Source: SIG440 sp045645485 (GTDB lineage Bacteria > Bacillota > Clostridia > Monoglobales > Monoglobaceae). From it: DNA of 64,000 nt. The notes below the pieces were generated by a model that searched no databases, was not told the DNA's origin, and worked only from the letters and a program-made list of their open reading frames with translations. A program made the translations under genes and the position numbers. This document shows positions 7,510 to 15,242 of this stretch, piece by piece (positions within the stretch are counted from its first letter, which is position 1; each line of letters begins with the position of its first letter). Location of the stretch: contig JAZRIX010000062.1 of NCBI GenBank assembly GCA_045645485.1, forward strand, positions 14,636 to 78,635. Direction: 5' to 3'.

Positions 7510-8208
7510 TCAAAACTTGCACAAAAATTCTAAAATTTTTTGTATATTTTTGTCGTTCTCATTTAGAAAATATTCCTGTTCCAAAATATTCTCCAGATAA
7601 TGTGCATCGGAATCGGTAATTACTCCGTGCTGAGGATATTTTTCTTTATATTCCGAAAGACCTCTTTGGGTTATCTCAAGTCCGTCAACGTATAGGTCAG
7701 GCGGCAAAAAGCCAAGGTTCGCCGTAACACTGTAGCTTGACTTGTCAATGTGTGCCGGAATAAACAACCCTCCCCGTTTTTTTGTTTCCGAAGATACTTC
7801 GTATATATCCATATCAACAGCATTAACAAGCAGCAGATCCTCCTCACCCACAATTTCGTCTTGGGCATTCATAATAAGCTGTCTGCCAAAAATCCGCGGA
7901 TCATTTTTTATTCCCGTCATTTTTGAACGCACATATTCACCCATATCCTCAGCCGAGTCAATATCAGGAAACAAACACAGCGTGTGAACTTCTTCCGCTG
8001 TAGTTACTTCCATACCGGGCACAACCTTAATGACTCCCTTTCCTGCTTCCATAACCGCACGGGCATTTTTTGCAGAATTATGGTCGGTTACAGCGATTAT
8101 ATCAAGACCTTTTATGTACGCCATATTCACAATATTGTTGGGAGTCATATCCTCATCACCGCAAGGCGAAAGAGCTGAATGAATATGCAAATCATAATAA
8201 AGCTTCAT
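7510..8208 (-). CDS. PHP-domain phosphoesterase
   Basis: This 232-aa protein of the polymerase-and-histidinol-phosphatase superfamily has metal-ligand motifs in order: DLHIHSALSPCGD (about 6-18), VTDHNS (about 40), a mid Glu/His region (PGMEVTTAEEVH), HIDKSS (about 153) and DSDAHY (about 198). These support a trinuclear-metal hydrolase acting on a phosphoester; the substrate is unknown. It overlaps the preceding DRTGG gene by four bases (ATGA type), so it is translationally coupled. A PHP gene is also found beside hydABC in Thermotoga and clostridia, which suggests a role in the same signalling set, but no function is demonstrated by the sequence. Confidence 0.9.
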   Translation of the reverse strand: MKLYYDLHIHSALSPCGDEDMTPNNIVNMAYIKGLDIIAVTDHNSAKNARAVMEAGKGVIKVVPGMEVTTAEEVHTLCLFPDIDSAEDMGEYVRSKMTGIKNDPRIFGRQLIMNAQDEIVGEEDLLLVNAVDMDIYEVSSETKKRGGLFIPAHIDKSSYSVTANLGFLPPDLYVDGLEITQRGLSEYKEKYPQHGVITDSDAHYLENILEQEYFLNENDKNIQKILEFLCKF

Positions 8209-8537
8209 ATACCAAGCACCGAAAGACCTTTCGCCAGTTCATAGGCAGAAAGCTCACTTTCAAGAATTATAATTTCCTGCTCCTTTGCACGTTCAACAGT
8301 TTTTTCGTCCGGTACACAACCGTCCGCAACAATTATGCACGCTGCATCAGCCAATGACGCAACAGCTACAATATTAACATTCGTCTGTATTGTAATCCAT
8401 ACATAGTTCATCTGAACCTTTGACATAGCAAGGCTCAGAAGGTCGCCTATATAGCAGCCTTCAACAGCTTTGTCGGCAAATCCTTCTCCCGTACAGAATT
8501 TCAATTTCAGTTTTTCAGCAACTTCACAAACCTTCAT
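8205..8537 (-). CDS. DRTGG-domain protein (110 aa)
   Basis: This is a small single-domain protein of the DRTGG family. The stretch GCYIGDLLSLAMSKVQMNYV is followed by the IIVADGCVPDEKTVERAKEQ segment common to stand-alone DRTGG proteins. DRTGG domains occur beside CBS or phosphotransacetylase domains and are thought to bind small ligands (nucleotides); the ligand here is unknown. It has a GGAGG site, is directly after the sensory hydrogenase gene (gap 3) and overlaps the PHP gene. It is a paralogue-like partner of the DRTGG protein at 10356-10709. Confidence 0.8.
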   Translation of the reverse strand: MKVCEVAEKLKLKFCTGEGFADKAVEGCYIGDLLSLAMSKVQMNYVWITIQTNVNIVAVASLADAACIIVADGCVPDEKTVERAKEQEIIILESELSAYELAKGLSVLGI

Positions 8538-8540
8538 TTT

Positions 8541-9857
8541 TTATTCCTCCGTTTTTCCCTTTTTAGAAAGATGCAGATTTAGACTTTCAAGTTCAATCAT
8601 ATCGTGTGCAAGAGCACTTACCTTCTCCCTCAGCTTGAATATACAATCTGTTTCTTTTGCATATCCGCGTACAATATCCTCAGCAAGTGCACGGCAGCTG
8701 GGCGAGCCGCAGGCGCCGCAGTCCAGCTTTGGAAAACCTTCATAAAGACGTTCAATTTCCATCATTTTCTGCATTGCAACATTAATATCAGGGTCAAGAT
8801 TCATAATGGGACGGTAAACAATGCTTTCATCCCAGAACATATTTATATTCTCATCAAAGGACATTCCGCCGTCATCAAGTTTTTTGCAGATTCTCTGAAT
8901 TTTTGAACGTGCCGAAAAACTGTTTTCGGCAGTCAAAGGACCGCCCACGCAGCCGCCGGGGCAAGCCAACGCCTCTACATAATCAATATCGTCCAGCTTT
9001 CCATCCTCAATATCTTCAAAAAGCTTTATCACATTATGTATTTCATCAACCGCAATAACCTTCTCGGCATTGGTTGTCTCGGCTTCGCCTCCGCTGGTTG
9101 CCCAGATTACACCTGAACGTCCTGCACTACGAAGCTCACGGACATTTTCATCAGCAATTTTATTAACACTTCTTGACATCTTTATACAGATATCCTTTAT
9201 TGGAATAACTCCGTCAACCTCGGACTTTTTCACCGTATAATTGCCTTTCACAAAGGTAGCCTTTGCCGCACAGGGACTTATAAAAAACACACCTATTTCG
9301 TGAGCCTTTAAACCTGTCTTTTCAACAGCTTCACGTCTTGCCTGTTCAGCCGAAACCTCCATTGGCGATTTCAGTGGCACAACATTTGCAATCAAGTTCG
9401 GAAACTTTATTGCAATAAGCCTGAGTACTGCCGGACAAGCCGAGGAAATAGCCGGTTTCATAAGCTCACCCGACGCCAGAAGCTCTTTTGTTTTTGCTGT
9501 TATCACCTGAGCACCTCTTGCCACCTCAAAAATGTCATCAAAGCCAAGGTCCACAAGTGCACTGAGTATCACATCAACATTCTCGGTTTTTGAAAACTGA
9601 CCGTAAAAAGCAGGTGCAACGAGAGCAATGCTGTACCTGAATTCCGAAAGCATTTCCAACTTGTCAGCCACCGCTTTTTTTGCATGGTAAGGACAAACCC
9701 TTATACACTCACCGCAATCAATACACCGTTCCTTCAGAATCTTTGCCTTGCCCTTCTGTACCCGTATTGCCTGAGTGGGGCAATGCTTCAGGCAATTTGT
9801 GCAGCCCTTGCACAAATCACGATCCAAAGTTACGGAATGCCAGTATGTTTCCACCAT
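8541..9857 (-). CDS. HydS/HsfB-like [FeFe]-hydrogenase-domain protein (putative H2/redox sensor)
   Basis: This 438-aa protein starts at ATG 9857 after a GAAAGG site; an in-frame TTG at 9884 is less likely. It has two N-terminal [4Fe-4S] ferredoxin sites (Cys near 16-26 and 45-55), then an H-cluster domain with L1 SSACPAV (Cys ~141), L2 SPCAAKATF (Cys ~196) and L3 ALACPGGCVGG (Cys ~299, 303). A C-terminal CxxCxxxxC...C [4Fe-4S] site follows (CGACGSPSC, ~380-405), then a short helix. All four H-cluster Cys are kept, but the proton-transfer Cys of catalytic enzymes is Ala and L2/L3 are relaxed, as in sensory (group C type) hydrogenases. No PAS, kinase or phosphatase domain is present, so output must go through partners, perhaps the adjacent HATPase and DRTGG proteins. 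Confidence 0.88.
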   Translation of the reverse strand: MVETYWHSVTLDRDLCKGCTNCLKHCPTQAIRVQKGKAKILKERCIDCGECIRVCPYHAKKAVADKLEMLSEFRYSIALVAPAFYGQFSKTENVDVILSALVDLGFDDIFEVARGAQVITAKTKELLASGELMKPAISSACPAVLRLIAIKFPNLIANVVPLKSPMEVSAEQARREAVEKTGLKAHEIGVFFISPCAAKATFVKGNYTVKKSEVDGVIPIKDICIKMSRSVNKIADENVRELRSAGRSGVIWATSGGEAETTNAEKVIAVDEIHNVIKLFEDIEDGKLDDIDYVEALACPGGCVGGPLTAENSFSARSKIQRICKKLDDGGMSFDENINMFWDESIVYRPIMNLDPDINVAMQKMMEIERLYEGFPKLDCGACGSPSCRALAEDIVRGYAKETDCIFKLREKVSALAHDMIELESLNLHLSKKGKTEE

Positions 9858-9930
9858 AAAGCCACTCAACCTTTCCGCCCGCAAAATTCAATTCTCACCG
9901 ATGCTGCGGACTGCACCGACATAAAAACTA

Positions 9931-10353
9931 CTATGCATCAAAACCCATAGTCACCGTTGTGCCTTTCCCTATTTCGGTTTCAATATCCATAAAATCAGAA
10001 TACTTTTTCATATTGGGAAGTCCCATTCCGGCACCAAAGCCTAATTCACGAACGCTTGAATCGGCAGTTGAAAATCCCTCTGTCATAGCCATATCCAGGT
10101 CAGGAATGCCCGGACCTACATCCTTCATAACAACAAGTATTTTTTCAGGCGAAATTTCAACATCAATACTGCCGCCGTCAGCGTGAATGACCATATTGAT
10201 TTCACCTTCGTACATAGCAATTGCAACCTTTCGTACTACTGCAGGATTAAACCCCAACTGATTCAGTGTTTTTTTCACCTTGCTTGAGGTTTCGCCGGCA
10301 CGTGTAAAGTCATCTCCGTTCACTTCAAAAGTCAGCTTCATCGCTTCAGCCAC
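9931..10353 (-). CDS. RsbW/SpoIIAB-like HATPase (anti-sigma-type ATP-binding protein)
   Basis: This 140-aa HATPase_c protein has N-box AIAMYEGEINMVIHA (about 45-59), G1 DVGPGIPD (about 77-84) and G2 GFGAGMGLPNM (about 104-114). This compact form is that of anti-sigma factors and serine kinases such as RsbW. The GTG start is preceded by AAGGAGG. It lies between the first DRTGG gene (gap 2) and the sensory hydrogenase (gap 73). I infer it transmits the state of the hydrogenase sensor or binds a partner protein. No anti-anti-sigma (STAS) gene or sigma gene is seen in the window. Confidence 0.87.
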   Translation of the reverse strand: MAEAMKLTFEVNGDDFTRAGETSSKVKKTLNQLGFNPAVVRKVAIAMYEGEINMVIHADGGSIDVEISPEKILVVMKDVGPGIPDLDMAMTEGFSTADSSVRELGFGAGMGLPNMKKYSDFMDIETEIGKGTTVTMGFDA

Positions 10354-10355
10354 AG

Positions 10356-10709
10356 CTATACCTCCTTTTCGTCACCGGTCAATCCGGCACAGTACAGTCT
10401 GCCGCTGGCAACATAAAGTGTATGCTGTGTAGTAAGCAATACAATCCCCTTTGCCTTTGCAAGCTCAATAACATTATCATCGGGACGTTTTCCGCGCACA
10501 AAAGCAATAGCAGAAATATCCATCATCTCGGCAGTTCTCACCACCTGAGGATTTACAAGACCCGTAAGCAACAAAACCCTATCATCAACAAAAGCAAGTA
10601 CATCGCTCATAAGGTCACTGCCGAATGCCGCATCCACTTCTGAATCCAGCAATTCTTCTCCTGCAAGCACCTCCGCTTCCAACAGTTCTTTGATTTTTGA
10701 TATTTTCAT
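10356..10709 (-). CDS. DRTGG-domain protein (117 aa), first gene of the sensory operon
   Basis: This small DRTGG-family protein begins MKISKIKELLEAE at ATG 10709 with GGAG seven bases upstream; a longer in-frame extension to 10736 has no ribosome site. The internal segment SDLMSDVLAFVDDRVLLLTG and the conserved VVRTAEMMDISAIAFVRGK place it in the family also represented at 8205-8537. Ligand unknown. It is two bases before the HATPase gene, and the close spacing to the downstream genes defines an operon ending with the PHP gene. The gene upstream (dinB) ends 30 bases away, so read-through from dinB is possible. Confidence 0.8.
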   Translation of the reverse strand: MKISKIKELLEAEVLAGEELLDSEVDAAFGSDLMSDVLAFVDDRVLLLTGLVNPQVVRTAEMMDISAIAFVRGKRPDDNVIELAKAKGIVLLTTQHTLYVASGRLYCAGLTGDEKEV

Positions 10710-10739
10710 AAGCTTCTCCGTTCCGTTGCTGTGCAACCT

Positions 10740-11966
10740 TTATTTTTCCTTTTCTTTTTCATTTGTGTGATTTATTTTCTGATAAATTTCCAGTTCTTTT
10801 CCTGTCTTGAGAATATTCCTCCCGAATCTCGTATGCAAATCAAAAATAGTGTCCTCAAGAGCACGGTTCTTTTTCTTTGCTCTGTCATTCTGGGGTTCAA
10901 GCTGTTCAAACAAGGAAAGCTGCCTGAATTCTTCTTCAGGCGAATCCTGAAGATTACTGAGAGAGACGCCCACAAGCCTTACCTTTTGAGAAAGCTCCTG
11001 CTTTTTCAAAAGCCCCGCTGCACGTGAGAAAATCTCCTTTGCAGAATTTGTTGCATCCCCGCTTTTTGCTCTGGTTATGCTTTTCATATTGGCATACTTC
11101 ACCTTCAGAGTAACAGTCCGCCCCCACAAATTCTGTCGTTTGGCACGCAGGCTTACGTCTCGTGAAAGAAGGTGCAGTGCATCCTCCAAAATCTCCACAG
11201 AACTTATATCTGACTGAAAGGTATGCTCTCTGCCGATAGATTTTGCCGCAGCCTCCGCGACCACTTGGCGTTCATCCTGACCCATTGCCATTTTCAGCAT
11301 TTCACGCCCTGCAGTGCCAAAGGTCTCCAGCCTTTCAGCAGAAGTATTGAGCAAATCCTCAACAGTTACAATTCCCATACTGTTGAGCTTTTTAACAGTC
11401 TTTGTGCCTATTCCCGGGATAATGCCCACAGGTCTTTGCCGAATCAGCTCAACAAGGGCTTCAGCATCCGGAATAACATAAAACCCTTCAGGCTTTTTCT
11501 CCTCGCTGGCAAGCTTTGCTGCCATCATACAGTAAGAAATCCCCACTGAACAGGTTACTCCCACCTTTTCATAGATTTCTTTTTTCAAAGCTCTCCCAAT
11601 AGCTTCTGCCGAACCGAAAAGACGTAGGGAATGAGTTACATCCATATATCCCTCGTCAAGTGCCACAAATTCAATCACATCGGTAAATTTCAGCATAATT
11701 TTATGAATTTCAGCAGATGCTTCAGCATACTTACGGTGGTCACCGTGCATAAAAATCCCGTTAGGACATCTTCGGTAAGCTTCCTTTATGTTCATTGCGG
11801 AATGAATACCAAACTTTCTCGCTTCATAGCTGCAGGTGGACACCACGCCTCTTTCGCTGGGCAAGGCTCCGATAATAAGAGGCTTTCCTCTGAGTTCAGG
11901 ATTGTCACGAACCTCAACAGAAGCATAAAAGGCATCCATATCCACGTGTATTATAGTTCTGTCCAC
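10740..11966 (-). CDS. dinB: DNA polymerase IV (Y-family)
   Basis: This is the 408-aa translesion polymerase. The catalytic palm begins with HVDMDAFYASVE (residues 7-18, first metal Asp). The second catalytic acidic pair is in VALDEGYMDVT (about 103), in place of the usual S(L/I)DE. Helix-hairpin-helix VGIIPGIGTKTVKKLNSMGI follows at about 175, then the little-finger domain. The C-terminus ends in a Lys/Glu-rich tail without a clear beta-clamp QLxLF motif, although FRQLSLFEQ at about 368 fits one well. Start GTG 11966 lies two bases after the upstream stop, so translation is probably coupled. It is in a long minus-strand run after the binding lipoprotein gene. Confidence 0.95.
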   Translation of the reverse strand: MDRTIIHVDMDAFYASVEVRDNPELRGKPLIIGALPSERGVVSTCSYEARKFGIHSAMNIKEAYRRCPNGIFMHGDHRKYAEASAEIHKIMLKFTDVIEFVALDEGYMDVTHSLRLFGSAEAIGRALKKEIYEKVGVTCSVGISYCMMAAKLASEEKKPEGFYVIPDAEALVELIRQRPVGIIPGIGTKTVKKLNSMGIVTVEDLLNTSAERLETFGTAGREMLKMAMGQDERQVVAEAAAKSIGREHTFQSDISSVEILEDALHLLSRDVSLRAKRQNLWGRTVTLKVKYANMKSITRAKSGDATNSAKEIFSRAAGLLKKQELSQKVRLVGVSLSNLQDSPEEEFRQLSLFEQLEPQNDRAKKKNRALEDTIFDLHTRFGRNILKTGKELEIYQKINHTNEKEKEK

Positions 11967-11968
11967 TG

Positions 11969-13537
11969 TTACTCAGCCGATTCCTTTCGAAGTGCTTCAA
12001 TGCCCTCATATATGTCAAAATAAGACGGCACAATATCACCTTTTATTCTGTTGTTATAAAGCATAATTCTGTCTTCAAAGAAAAGACCGATAACGGGATT
12101 AAATTCATCAAAACACTTTATAACCTCAGCATACCCCGCCTCAATTTCAGGAATACTGTATCTTTTCCCAAGACTCGAAATTGTCGAAGAAAGCTTCTCA
12201 TTTTTAAACCTGAACATATTGTCGTTTTTAAGTATAAACGAAAAATCAAGGTCAGGTGAAATCACGTAGCTTCCAATAAACATATCATAGTCACCCTCGG
12301 AAATACGTTCCTTGTATTCATCAAAGGGCAGTTTTTCCACCTCTACAAAAAATCCCAGTTCCGCAAGGTCAGTCTTCACGAAAGAAGCAATCATTTCCCT
12401 CTGGGCATTCTCCTCATTGATAATAAGATTGAAGGATGTCTTATACGTATCTTCTTCAACTGTCTTTGAATACACTCTGCCGCTTTTCGTCCATTTATTT
12501 TTTTCAAGGAGCTTTGTTGCATCCTCAATATTTTTGGTAAAATCAAATCTGGTTTCACCGCATACAAACCACTTTTGATGAACAGGCATAGTTGCCGCCT
12601 GAGCATAGCCTGTCATGGTTTCATCAATAATCTTTGTTCTGTCAATAGCTTTTGAAATCGCCTGGCGTATCTCCTTGAAACCCAGAACCTCGTTTTCGTG
12701 ATTGATTCCCACAAAATGAAACACGGGAGTGGGAACAGACACAAAAGAAGAAGATGCAGGGTCAGCAAACCTTCCCCAGTTCATATCGTCAGTGGGTGCC
12801 ATATCAATTCCGCCCGAGCTGAATGTATAAAGAGCCGTTCCGCTGTCGGGAAGAAGCTTGACGGTAATACGTTCTGTTACAGGCGTCTCTCCCCACCAGC
12901 TGTCGTTTCGCACAAGATAGAACATATTGCCTTCGTTTTTGTCCTCAAACTTGTACGGACCTGTTCCAACAGGCTTAAAATGCTTGGCATCAATTTCATC
13001 GCTTCCCTTTTTGATAATAGGGAAATACAGCATATTTACAAAATTCGCCCACGGTTTCTCAACTTCAATCTCAATACCGTTTTCACCGCTCGGTTTGATA
13101 CTCTTTATATTTGAAACGTTATAACGATATATGCTGTCCTCGCTCTCACGTATTTGGTTAACTGTATAAATTACGTCGCTTGCACCGAGTTTATCACCAT
13201 TATGCCAAAAAACGTCCGGCCTGAGAATAAAAGTCCATCGTTTTCCATCCTCAGACACCGACCACGACTCCGCCAGACATTCCTGAGGATAAAGATCGTC
13301 CGAAAGCTTAATCAGACTTTCATACACCACACCCAGCATATTTATATTTGCCTCATTTTTGCTGAGTATAGGACAAAGAGTGTCAGGTCTGTATGAATAC
13401 AATGCCATTTCACCCGAAATATTCTTGGTTGAAGACGTCTCATTTTTATTCTGATTGCTGATATTTTCATCGTCCTTGCAACCGCACACAGAGAAAATCA
13501 GCAGTATAGTCATAATTCCCGCAATTATTCTTTTCAA
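11969..13537 (-). CDS. ABC transporter solute-binding lipoprotein, family 5 (OppA/DppA/NikA-like)
   Basis: This is an extracellular binding protein of about 520 aa. The N-terminus has a basic start, a hydrophobic stretch (IIAGIMTILLIF) and lipobox SVCGC, so it is a lipoprotein. The SBP_bac_5 fold is shown by the LAESWSVSEDGKRWTFILRP region, the YTVNQIRES and ISKAIDRTKI segments. Ligand could be oligopeptides, nickel or other. AAAGGTGG sits eight bases before a TTG (13537), a better start than GTG 13549, which overlaps pgeF. No permease or ATPase genes adjoin it, so it is an orphan binding protein, perhaps serving a transporter elsewhere or acting in sensing. Confidence 0.87.
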   Translation of the reverse strand: MKRIIAGIMTILLIFSVCGCKDDENISNQNKNETSSTKNISGEMALYSYRPDTLCPILSKNEANINMLGVVYESLIKLSDDLYPQECLAESWSVSEDGKRWTFILRPDVFWHNGDKLGASDVIYTVNQIRESEDSIYRYNVSNIKSIKPSGENGIEIEVEKPWANFVNMLYFPIIKKGSDEIDAKHFKPVGTGPYKFEDKNEGNMFYLVRNDSWWGETPVTERITVKLLPDSGTALYTFSSGGIDMAPTDDMNWGRFADPASSSFVSVPTPVFHFVGINHENEVLGFKEIRQAISKAIDRTKIIDETMTGYAQAATMPVHQKWFVCGETRFDFTKNIEDATKLLEKNKWTKSGRVYSKTVEEDTYKTSFNLIINEENAQREMIASFVKTDLAELGFFVEVEKLPFDEYKERISEGDYDMFIGSYVISPDLDFSFILKNDNMFRFKNEKLSSTISSLGKRYSIPEIEAGYAEVIKCFDEFNPVIGLFFEDRIMLYNNRIKGDIVPSYFDIYEGIEALRKESAE

Positions 13538-13538
13538 T

Positions 13539-14339
13539 TTAAAATCCACCTTTATTTAATGATATAAAAGCACCCATTCTTCCCGTAGTCTCTTTGTGAG
13601 TACGGTAAGAATAAAGGGTATCACTGTTGCATATTGTGCACATACCAAGCACATCAATATTCTCTTCTTTTAAACCTCTGTTTTTCAGAATTTTCTGATT
13701 GGCTGACCACAAATCAACAATAAATTTTCCGTTTTTCAACTCTTTTACATAACAGTCATCAAAAACAGCAGCAACCTCTCTGCCCGTTTCAAAGCAGCAC
13801 GGGCCTATTGACGGACCTATAGCGGCAAATATATTCTCAGCGCGTGCTCCGAATTCATTTACCATTATTCCCACCGCATTTGCAGAAATTTCCGCAACAG
13901 TTCCTCTCCATCCCGAATGAACCGCCGCAACAACGCCTGCCCTTTCATCACACATAAGAATGGGCACACAGTCCGCATAATAAACCACCAAGGGCAAATC
14001 TCTGATATTTGTAACAAGTCCGTCTATATCTTCAAAATCGCTTTCACGGCTAATGCCTTTGCCTGCATCATCTTCACGGATTACTGCAATATTTGCAGAA
14101 TGTGTCTGCCGCCCTGCGGTAATCCGTTCAAAGGACAAGTCAAAATCCTGTGCTACCAGCCGATAGTTCCCGTTTACAGCTTCTTCATCGTCACCCACGC
14201 GGTATCCCAGATTAAGACCTCTTACCTTGCCATGGCTCAACCCTCCGCAGCTTGTGGTGAAGCAATGTACAATATTGCTATTTTTGTTCAGAACCTCACT
14301 TTGGAAGTACAATCTGTCTTCCTTCTGCAACTTCAACAT
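13539..14339 (-). CDS. pgeF: Peptidoglycan editing factor PgeF (YfiH / multicopper-oxidase-like laccase domain)
   Basis: This 266-aa cytosolic protein belongs to the YfiH/DUF152 family, which removes wrongly incorporated residues (L-Ser) from the peptidoglycan precursor in E. coli. Family motifs are clear: TTSCGGLSHGKVRGLNLG (N-terminus), RQTHSANIAVI (about 79), DADxx-like YYADCVPI (about 118), HSGWRGTV (about 135) and GPSIGPCCFE (about 170), which hold the zinc-binding His/Cys residues. Length is normal. It sits between the binding-protein gene and the YmdB-like gene, 20 bases after the latter's stop, on the same strand. Confidence 0.94.
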   Translation of the reverse strand: MLKLQKEDRLYFQSEVLNKNSNIVHCFTTSCGGLSHGKVRGLNLGYRVGDDEEAVNGNYRLVAQDFDLSFERITAGRQTHSANIAVIREDDAGKGISRESDFEDIDGLVTNIRDLPLVVYYADCVPILMCDERAGVVAAVHSGWRGTVAEISANAVGIMVNEFGARAENIFAAIGPSIGPCCFETGREVAAVFDDCYVKELKNGKFIVDLWSANQKILKNRGLKEENIDVLGMCTICNSDTLYSYRTHKETTGRMGAFISLNKGGF

Positions 14340-14359
14340 ATTATGCTCCTCAGAAAAAT

Positions 14360-15157
14360 TTATTCTTTTTCAGCAAGCTGCTTTGCCGAAAAATACAGTC
14401 TTTCAATATCCTTAACAGCCTTTGTCTTATTGTCAATATCAAAAACTGCTCCGCAAAACCATACTTCACCCTCAGCCTTTTCAAACTTTGCTCTTTTTCT
14501 AGTATAATACATATTCATTATTACTTCTTTTTTTACTCCGAGAATGGAATCCCGTACCCCTGTCATACCAAGATCACTGATATACCCCGTGCCTTCGGGC
14601 AGAATATGTGCGTCCGCAGTCTGCACATGGGTGTGTGTACCGAATACCACAGCCACCTTGCCGTCAAAATAATTGCCGAAAGCCAGCTTTTCACTTGTCG
14701 TCTCCGCATGGAAATCAACAATTACAATATCCGCTTCCTTTTTTATGTTTTCCAGTATTTTTTCTGTGGCTCTGAAAGGACAGTCCACCGCATCCATATT
14801 GACACGTCCCATAGCATTGATAACTCCGATTCTTATATAACCTAAATCATCAACAAAATATCCCGCTCCTTCCGTCTCAGGCGGATAGTTGCACGGACGT
14901 ATAACACGGGGGATTTCTTCAAAAACCTCCGGATATTCCTTGTTGGCAAAGGTATGATTTCCCATAGTAATTACATCCACACCCGTACGCAACAGCGTAT
15001 TGGCAATATCCGCAGTTATACCGTTGGTTGCAGCGGCATTTTCGCCGTTTGCAATGCAGTAGTCTATTTGGTATTTTTTCTTTATTCTTCCAAGATTGTT
15101 GTAAATAAATTCACGGCCATCCGAGCCGACAATATCACCTATCGCAAGAATTCGCAT
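14360..15157 (-). CDS. YmdB-family metallophosphoesterase (TIGR00282)
   Basis: This 265-aa binuclear-metal phosphoesterase is related to YmdB, a 2',3'-cyclic nucleotide phosphodiesterase that affects biofilm and motility decisions in Bacillus. Metal-ligand motifs seen: GDIVGSDGR (7-15), NGENAAATNG (37-46), GNHTF (66-70), DFHAETTSEK (about 147-156) and GTHTHVQTAD (about 173-182). Length equals that of the family. It has AGGTC upstream and lies downstream of rny, as in Bacillus where rny and ymdB are neighbours, which supports the assignment. A hairpin between the two genes suggests partial termination. Confidence 0.93.
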   Translation of the reverse strand: MRILAIGDIVGSDGREFIYNNLGRIKKKYQIDYCIANGENAAATNGITADIANTLLRTGVDVITMGNHTFANKEYPEVFEEIPRVIRPCNYPPETEGAGYFVDDLGYIRIGVINAMGRVNMDAVDCPFRATEKILENIKKEADIVIVDFHAETTSEKLAFGNYFDGKVAVVFGTHTHVQTADAHILPEGTGYISDLGMTGVRDSILGVKKEVIMNMYYTRKRAKFEKAEGEVWFCGAVFDIDNKTKAVKDIERLYFSAKQLAEKE

Positions 15158-15196
15158 ATATAAAAGACCTCCGAATGTCTGTTGTTTTCAAAGCAA

Positions 15197-15225
15197 AAGA
15201 AGGCTACGCAAACAGCAGCCTTCTT
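15197..15225 (-). terminator. Hairpin terminator/attenuator between rny and the YmdB-like gene
   Basis: AAGAAGGCT (15197-15205) pairs perfectly with AGCCTTCTT (15217-15225), followed in the minus direction by TTTTGCTTTGAAAAC. The T run is imperfect, so partial read-through into the downstream gene is plausible. Confidence 0.6.
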
Positions 15226-15242
15226 CTATGGAGCTTAGGCTC

